Source: Abelmoschus esculentus
Lineage: Eukaryota > Streptophyta > Magnoliopsida > Malvales > Malvaceae
Reading direction: 5' to 3'
Length of the DNA stretch: 64,000 nt
Assembly (NCBI GenBank): GCA_035048815.1
Contig: JAUCBN010000035.1
Coordinates: forward strand, 632,501-696,500
Positions within the stretch are counted from its first letter, which is position 1; the number at the start of each line of letters is the position of its first letter. This document shows, piece by piece, positions 57,806 to 64,000 of this stretch. Under the pieces are notes generated by a model. It saw nothing but the letters and a program-made list of their open reading frames with translations. It ran no database searches and was not told the origin of the DNA. Both the position numbers and the translations under genes were made by a program.

Positions 57806-59731
57806 TTTGAAACTAACAAGATCTTTCCGATGAGACCGATGTGTTCGAATTCATAAATAATGTTGCGAAACAACTCAAACTCGAAACAAAACCCAGATTT
57901 TCTAAGCATCCAAATTACCTGTTGTTTATGTATCCAAGATATCCAACCAAATCAATCTTCGATTAAGCTTTGCCCTACCTGTCTCAATGATCCCTCAATT
58001 CTGCCAATCAAAAACATCAGAAGCTTATAAAATATCTCCAAAGTCAAGACCTTTGATGAAGACCTCCATTAAAAAAAACTAATGGAATATACAGGCAAAA
58101 ACTTCACAAAGCAAACAAACTCTGCAAATCCTTAAGAGCAGTACTCTGGAACTTTCCAATATTATATATATACAGTGGAATATGAGACTTTCTAGCAGTA
58201 AAATATACAGATCTGAGAACCCAAAAAAGAGAAAAAGTAAGTGATTACTAATACTAATTAAAGAATGTTATACACAGACCAGGACAACTAAACCACACAA
58301 GGGTTTGTGTTTGATTATCTTTTAAGACAACCAAAGTACCAAACCAAATAAAAAAAATAAAAATCAAAACTTGACAAGACCCTGTTTTTTTACCCCATGA
58401 AAGGGGAAAGCTAGAAGCTAAGCAAAAACAGACAAAAATGAATTGAAGGGTTTGATAAACGTAATTGAACAAAGGGAATTACCAATGTCTTTATGCCAAA
58501 GAAGCTGCTTTGTGGATCCTTTGTATATGTCAAGATCACGTGGGGACTTTTAATGGTGGATGGCATATCTGGTCTCAAGATAAGGTTTTTGTTTTTCCTG
58601 TCAATCTCATTCAAATCACACTTTGGTCATGTTCTTTAATTGCTATTTAGCTGAACCATAAATGGATTGAGATCATGTAGGAAGAAGAAGCAACTAGATA
58701 GCAGCCTATATCCCAAGTTCTGTAAACTGATTTTTTTTAGTGATTTTGAATTCATTTACACGGAATTTGATTGATTGAATCAAAACGTTTCTCACTAGCT
58801 AGCATTTTCTGTGATCATACAAGAAACTAGAACAGTTAAGAACCTTAATCCAACCTAATTCCTAACCCCTTTTGTCATGATCTGTAACAAATCTTGGCAA
58901 AACAGTTTGAAGGGTCTAATTAATTTTTTTAAAAAAATTAAAGACATAATTGAATTTTTTTTAATTGAGGGGTTTAATGAAAAGCTTCTAAAATTTTTGG
59001 TAGGTTTAATGAGAATTCTCAGAAATTTTAAGGACTAACAACAAAATTTGACCTAAACATTATTCCCTTTCTGGTAGTCCCTTGACAAGTCAAGGGTGAT
59101 CCAATTTATCCCCTGAGGCTTAGTTTCCACCTAAAATTCAGCGACTTTTAGGCCATCTTTGTAGACTTCCATGGCATCATCCATCATTTTCAGGAAGGTA
59201 GCAAATATGATGGATAACAAATATGATTATTTTTCTCAGAATTTAAATATATGATATATTCGATTATGTATTAAACACAAATAAAATGAAGAATCGAAAC
59301 AACATAACTAGCGGATACCCTCTCATTTGTTTCGGTAGAGTGGTTCTTTTCTACCACCAGAACTGTTCAAATGAAACAAAACCAGTATATATCAAACTGT
59401 TCATATTTCCACAGCTCATGTAGGAGTGCAAAAATTCAATAGCATGAGGCATAGATGAACATCATGAGTTCATGACAAGTGAGTGAAATAAAATTTCATT
59501 AATTAACAGTCGGATATTTGTAATAACACCCTATTTTCACCTGAAAAGCATCATGTCAATGAGGAGCCCAAAGTTCCGAACCCCGGAGCTCGAAATCAGC
59601 CTTCTCAGGTGTTATTTTGACGACAATAATATGTGTGTATTGTGATACAGATAGATAACTGCACTTGGTTAGTAACTAACTTAGGCACATGAGTTCCCTA
59701 AGCATGCTAAATCAAGTACAGGATTCAACAC
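57806..59731. other. CRY2 upstream region and intergenic DNA
   Basis: The 700-900 bases next to CRY2 are likely its 5' UTR and promoter. The short open frames at 58254-58650 are not convincing. About 58900-59060 has fragments of TTTAATGA/GGTTTAAT type that look like an old element without clear ends. The right end is the 3' flank of the ADF gene. Confidence 0.5.
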
Positions 59732-61069
59732 TTAACGTGCACGCTCTCTAATCACCTCGAGGTCCATCTCGGTTGGGTCGGTTGCCTGGATTTCATAATG
59801 AATGCCTCCAATTCCCTTCTGAACCGGGCCTTGGATGTTGCGTAGAGCATCTTGGAACGGATCCTTGAAACGGAAGGAGACCTACAAGAGAACACTGAGT
59901 CAGCCTTGTAAACAGAAGACCGGAGACAATCAGTTAACATTCACACTTCGGGATTTCTCTAACAATTCAACAAAAACATCTATCAAAGGCACAAAAGGAA
60001 AACTCATTCCATGGATTTCTGGACACTACTTTCCATATTAGAACAACTTGACTTAATGAACCTTAAAGGGAAAATCGAAGTATTCTTATAATGCAAATGC
60101 AGCACATGATTTTTCACAGAATCGGAGTATTCTTCAATGGAAGAGGGACACTGACCATGCAATAAAAAATATCTTGCTCTTCTGGCAGTTCTCAGAAGTC
60201 ACAAAATCAAAGTCATAAACTGCATAGCGGCAATCAGCCTCAGGCAAGGAGGCAGTGAAATCGTCATAGCTCTCGGATGGACCTCCAGTCTTTTCAACTA
60301 CAACCTCCTTTTTCTTCTCATCAATCTTAAAGATCACATATCGGAACACCCTCTTCCTCTGCAGCTCCAGGTATGTGCTTTTACTGTTTTCAGCCACTCC
60401 CATGCCAGATGATGCATTTGCCTAAAAACCAGAAACAAATGCTAGTTGTTCAATGCTTACTCTACTTCTAATATATATAAAGAACATTAATTTTCGCAAA
60501 ACAAAAGCAAGCTCTGTTCGATGAACTCTATAAGAACAGGTCCAAGATGCACAAAGTCAGTGATTCGAGCAAAAAGGTTTCACAAATGTTAAGAAATCAA
60601 ATCTGGAAGGACACAAAGCAATATTTTCCAACACAATCCTTAATTTCCAGCTCCATCACTTTGTGCTATAAATGCCATAAAAGAGATGATGATAATGGAA
60701 TGCAAATACAACAATTTCAAGTTCATAAGTAAACATAACAATCAAAAATACTTCAAAAGCCTAATCCTGCTACCATTACAATTGGGATGAAGCTGCCAAA
60801 AACCAAACTTTTAAAGTACAAAATCAAATCTTTTGCTGTTGAGATAACTGCAGTAGAACTAAGTTTCAGCATGTAAAATATAAATTAACTAGTTTTTAAG
60901 CTAAAACAAATTATACCCCAATAATAAAAAACTTAACTTTATTTAAATTTCAGTATGAAAACAGAAATCAACTAGTTGTTAAGCTAAAACAAAGAGAATC
61001 AGAAGAACCCAAACAAGATCAGATCTAAAAGAGTCATAAGAAAAAGGAACTTACTCCGCCGAAAGACAT
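59732..61069 (-). pseudogene. ADF6: Actin-depolymerizing factor, ADF6-like, with one-base frameshift in the last exon
   Basis: The minus-strand exons are 61055-61069 (MSFGG), 60156-60421 and 59732-59881. The family severs and depolymerises actin filaments. The tiny first exon and the second exon (NASSGMGVAENSKSTYLELQ ... YDFDFVTSENCQKSKIFFIAW) are typical of ADF5/ADF6. The split Trp codon (TG|G) fixes the last junction. In exon 3 the frame holds through SRIRSKMLYATSK and FRRELE, then breaks. The sequence GAGGCATTC lacks one base compared with the family codons for E-G-I-H. As written the protein ends early at 59752 after about 20 altered residues (136 aa), losing the C-terminal actin-binding helix. 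The family's ending (EVIRERAR) is still readable in the other frame down to the stop at 59732-59734. It is either a real lesion or a base-calling error. Confidence 0.8.
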
Positions 61070-62044
61070 GGCTGCTTGAAAATGAAGAAAATAAAAGGGG
61101 ACAAAGGGAGAGTTCTTATGGAGAAAAAAATTGCAAGTAAAAATAAGCATCTATCAAAAAGAAAGTCTTTTTAAATTTTAAAGGGGTAATCTTTCTTTTA
61201 AGATTAGAACGGAAGATGTTTTAAAAGAAATGAGTGGCCTGGCGTCTCGATGTTTGTTTGACAATGACAGCAGGCAACTCCATTAGTACCACATTCATCT
61301 TTTGGTCGTTTTACAAATTCATCAGTAATATTTTATTTTCATTTTATATTAATCATTAATTTTAAAAAAAGAACTAAAGTGAAAGAAGCGATTTGATTAT
61401 AGATTACAGATTCTTCATAGGAAACATCACTGAGCAGGGACATGAACATCATCGCACATAGCTATGTTTGATTAACAAGTTATAATTAATTAATATAGCT
61501 TAAAAAATTCAAGGTTGGCGTTCGGTATTGGAATAAATAGAACAAGCTAAAACTGTCATAAAAATTGACATTGACGTTTTAAAAACAGTGCCATAGGCAA
61601 TTGAGATCCGACTGGTAAAGCTTCTGGAGGCCGATACCGTTTTCAAGAGGACCCTGGAGGCTGCGAAAAGATTTTAAAACCTTAGATACAACAATTGGGA
61701 GAGGTATTCAGACAGCAAAGGTATAATATTAAATTACTGACCGTTACACGATGTAACGATCATATCGTAATAGTTTTAGAGGTTATAATATTAAATTCCA
61801 TTAGTTTATCGGCAAATAACACAATCAGACATTCATTGTATAAACCAGACATGAGACATCCCCTGTCTGTGTATGTAAGAAACACAAAAGGAACAAAGTA
61901 AAGAAGACAATCATAATCCAATCTATACAAATATCAAAACCCCATTTTTACTACACCATAATAACACACTGTTCCAATCATATCAGTAATCAAACAACCT
62001 GCAAAAAACTCACCATGTCTTGCATTTTCAAAACAACAACAAGA
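61070..62044. other. Intergenic: ADF upstream region and 3' flank of the DUF761 gene
   Basis: The bases just above 61069 are the short 5' leader of the ADF gene. No gene-like frame or element was seen in the rest. Confidence 0.5.
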
Positions 62045-62605
62045 TCAGGTACTTCGAGCCAACATCTCCTGGAAATCGAGATCGCTTCGTTCCTTCTCTA
62101 GCTTCCTCTCTTCACGAAACTTGTATATGAACTCGTCGGCTCTTTCATCGACTCCCCTTAAATGCGGCGATTTCGCAACCACGGCTTTCCATGCATCTTC
62201 AATACTGTCGACACCACTACCCTCTTCCACTAGTTCTTCGCTTCGTCTGCTAGTATCTGCCGCCTGTGGTGTCTCCTTGTGTTTTTCTTGCAATTGCATT
62301 GACATAGGCTCACCATAAAGCTGATCTATGTATATAACTTCCCGGTTCCTGGGCTGGTTTTGGTAGTGCTGGTAAGTGTAAAGGTAGTCATACTCATAGT
62401 TAAACCTGCGGCGTCGGCCCGAAAGGAACCGTTTCTTGAAAGGAGAAAAGAGATGGACCGAGCAGAACTCGAGGAGGCCACGAGCCTTGGATTTGATCGA
62501 ATTCGGAACGTCAAAGGCTTCGATTTTCGACTTCACTTTGACGGTGAAGCTCCTCCAGGCCTTCCTGGCTGGTTTTAGCTTCTTTGCCAAGTTCAAAGGA
62601 GGCAT
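62045..62605 (-). CDS. DUF761 (cotton-fibre-type) protein
   Basis: This intronless gene encodes 186 aa, from ATG at 62605 (MPPLNLAKKL...) to TAG at 62045-62047. DUF761 proteins are plant-specific and poorly characterised; members were first noticed as abundant in cotton fibre. The N-terminal half is strongly basic (KKLKPARKAWRSFTVKVKSK, then KKRFLSGRRRRF). The middle is Tyr/Gln-rich (YEYDYLYTYQHYQ), and an acidic linker (RSEELVEEGSG) follows. The DUF761 signature closes the protein: VDERADEFIYKFREER followed by LDFQEMLARS. There is no signal peptide or membrane segment. The gene looks complete. Confidence 0.9.
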   Translation of the reverse strand: MPPLNLAKKLKPARKAWRSFTVKVKSKIEAFDVPNSIKSKARGLLEFCSVHLFSPFKKRFLSGRRRRFNYEYDYLYTYQHYQNQPRNREVIYIDQLYGEPMSMQLQEKHKETPQAADTSRRSEELVEEGSGVDSIEDAWKAVVAKSPHLRGVDERADEFIYKFREERKLEKERSDLDFQEMLARST

Positions 62606-63137
62606 TTAGATTGTTTTAAACGTTGAAACAGCAATGATGGGTTTTAAAATAAGATTCACCAGTGTTTTAATAGAAGAAAAAGAAGGATTTGTTCATCTTT
62701 GGGTATGCTTGAAACGGAGCTTTTTGCTTTTGCTCATGGTGGAACACCACTTTTGAAAGCGTGGGAGACAATGGAATTGAGTTGGGGGAGAGGTTTCTTT
62801 TATTCTTTACAGTGGCATAGGCAGAACAAATGGTGGCAAGAAATAGATTTTTCTTTGAACTTCAAAAGGAAATTCATGATGAAATGGAAAGTTTCCTATT
62901 CTTTTTTAAATATAGTGATGGAAAAGTTGAAATACAGCTAAATTGATTCACTATGTGAAGTTTCCCTCTGGTTGAAGCAACTTGCTTGGATTTAATACTC
63001 CCTCTTCATGGTAAAAAGGGGAAAGATTTGAGATTGTTTAATCATAAGGTTTAAATAAGCTATTATTTCTAACCACCCTTTATTTTATTTTATAGGGCAA
63101 TTCCTTCCATTACTCCTTGTCCTATACATAGATTTTG
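62606..63137. other. Upstream region of the DUF761 gene
   Basis: This is likely the 5' UTR and promoter side. The plus-strand frame at 62699-62941 (80 codons) has no recognisable product. Confidence 0.5.
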
Positions 63138-63379
63138 GATTTAGTCCCTATACTCTAATTTCATCATTTTTAATCCATGTACTTTTCAAATTCTAAAATT
63201 TCAGTCATAAACTAAACAGTAGCCATAAAATCAGTTAAAATTAATCTATTAGTCTTCATACCATGCGTAAATTCTGTTCTCTAATTCGATCATTTAAAAC
63301 CTCTTGGGGACTGAAATTTCAAATTTTGAAAACTAAAAGGATTATAATTGACTAAAATAAACTATAAAGACTAAACTCG
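63138..63379. mobile_element. MITE-like element with about 70-bp imperfect inverted repeats
   Basis: The left end (GATTTAGTCCCTATACTCTA ... AAATTTCAGTC) is matched in reverse complement by the right end (GGGACTGAAATTTCAAATTT ... AAGACTAAACTCG), about three quarters identical by eye. The phrase 'TTTAGTCCCTATA' is typical of plant Mutator-like non-autonomous elements. No target duplication was confirmed. Confidence 0.5.
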
Positions 63380-64000
63380 TAATTTACGCTTAGTAGACAG
63401 ACTATGACTTAAGAATATTCAACAGATCCCCCACAATGTCTTGCTGCCGTAAGCCATTAATTCAATCCCCAACCGCCCATTTTGTTACCAACTGCAATGC
63501 CATGCTGTGGCAGATTGTTATTTGTTTAATTATAGTACTTAATTAAGACCCCTAATTAACAATTAAATGGGGAAATGGATAACATAATCCGGTTTTTACG
63601 TGTAACTTTTAGGATAATTTTTGGTGGATTAGATAAACTCCATCTTTTTCAGAAAACGTTTATGACTGTACAAGGCTTTGGGTTCTATTATTCAATATAA
63701 GATTATATTTTAAAAAAATTATCTTTAAATGTATTATAAAATTCTAAAAGATTCAATTGAAGAAACTGCCATTCAATGCATTATTAAACCCTAAAATCCT
63801 AAAATTATACCCTAATCCATAAAATCATAAATTAAAAAAATCCTAAAATATTAAATGAAAGTTTTGTGGATGAATTTTTTTTTCTACCGTACTGTGAAAG
63901 CTTGTTTCTAAAATTATAAAGATTATAAGTCTAATTACCAAAGAAATTTATGTTTTTTCATGAGAGTTGGCATCCCCAACTTACCTGTATGGTGAAAATC
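63380..64000. other. Intergenic to the right edge; no gene seen
   Basis: AT-rich sequence with a short patch of CCCTAAA-like text near 63785-63815 (AAACCCTAAAATCCTAAAAT). No coding feature was seen. Confidence 0.5.

Noticed and set aside
1..64000. CRISPR arrays, operons, riboswitches or bacterial insertion sequences
   Set aside because: This is plant nuclear DNA. The only regular short repeats are microsatellites, coding repeats and telomere-like units.

Overview
The window is a piece of a dicot plant nuclear genome: AT-rich intergenic DNA, GT/AG introns, and plant-only families (ethylene receptor, DUF668, AHL, DC1, ATL, DUF761, cryptochrome). Protein similarity recalled from memory, plus a cotton-fibre-type DUF761 protein, point to Malvaceae, most likely cotton (Gossypium). 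The sequence alone does not prove the genus.

Left block (1-21951): the 3' part of an ETR2-type ethylene receptor (+), an AHL20-type AT-hook protein (-), a DUF3475/DUF668 protein (-) and a small conserved plant protein of the At4g14450/At3g23170 type (-). From memory this matches Arabidopsis At3g23150-At3g23170, with the AHL20 partner kept on the duplicated chromosome 4 segment. These genes are separated by 3-10 kb of transposon relics.

Middle block (23429-42707): an intronless protein with about 11-12 DC1 zinc-binding modules (+), two tandem, nearly identical 2-oxoglutarate/Fe(II) dioxygenases of the ACC-oxidase-homolog type (+), and an ATL1-like RING-H2 protein (-). Right block (47712-62605): a secreted protein with five exact-length 28-residue repeats (-), a tandem pair of PP1 phosphatase genes of which the first has lost catalytic motifs (+), CRY2 (-), an ADF6-like gene carrying a one-base frameshift (-), and a DUF761 protein (-). 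The dioxygenase-ATL1-CRY2 group recalls Arabidopsis At1g04350-At1g04400.

The genes do not form a pathway. Several are signalling parts (ethylene, blue light, ubiquitin, PP1) that sit together by ancestry. The non-genic sequence holds non-autonomous elements: a 676-bp Mutator-like hairpin with an exact 9-bp target duplication, a foldback element with about 230-bp arms around degenerate telomere-like repeats, a hAT-like MITE, a 5'-truncated LINE with a target duplication, four copies of a tRNA-like SINE, and several small terminal-inverted-repeat elements. The strongest second-look items are the 28-residue-repeat secreted protein, the Mutator-like hairpin, and four genes with a changed key residue or reading frame (ETR2 receiver, ATL RING, PP1 copy 1, ADF6). 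No clearly new multi-gene system was seen.
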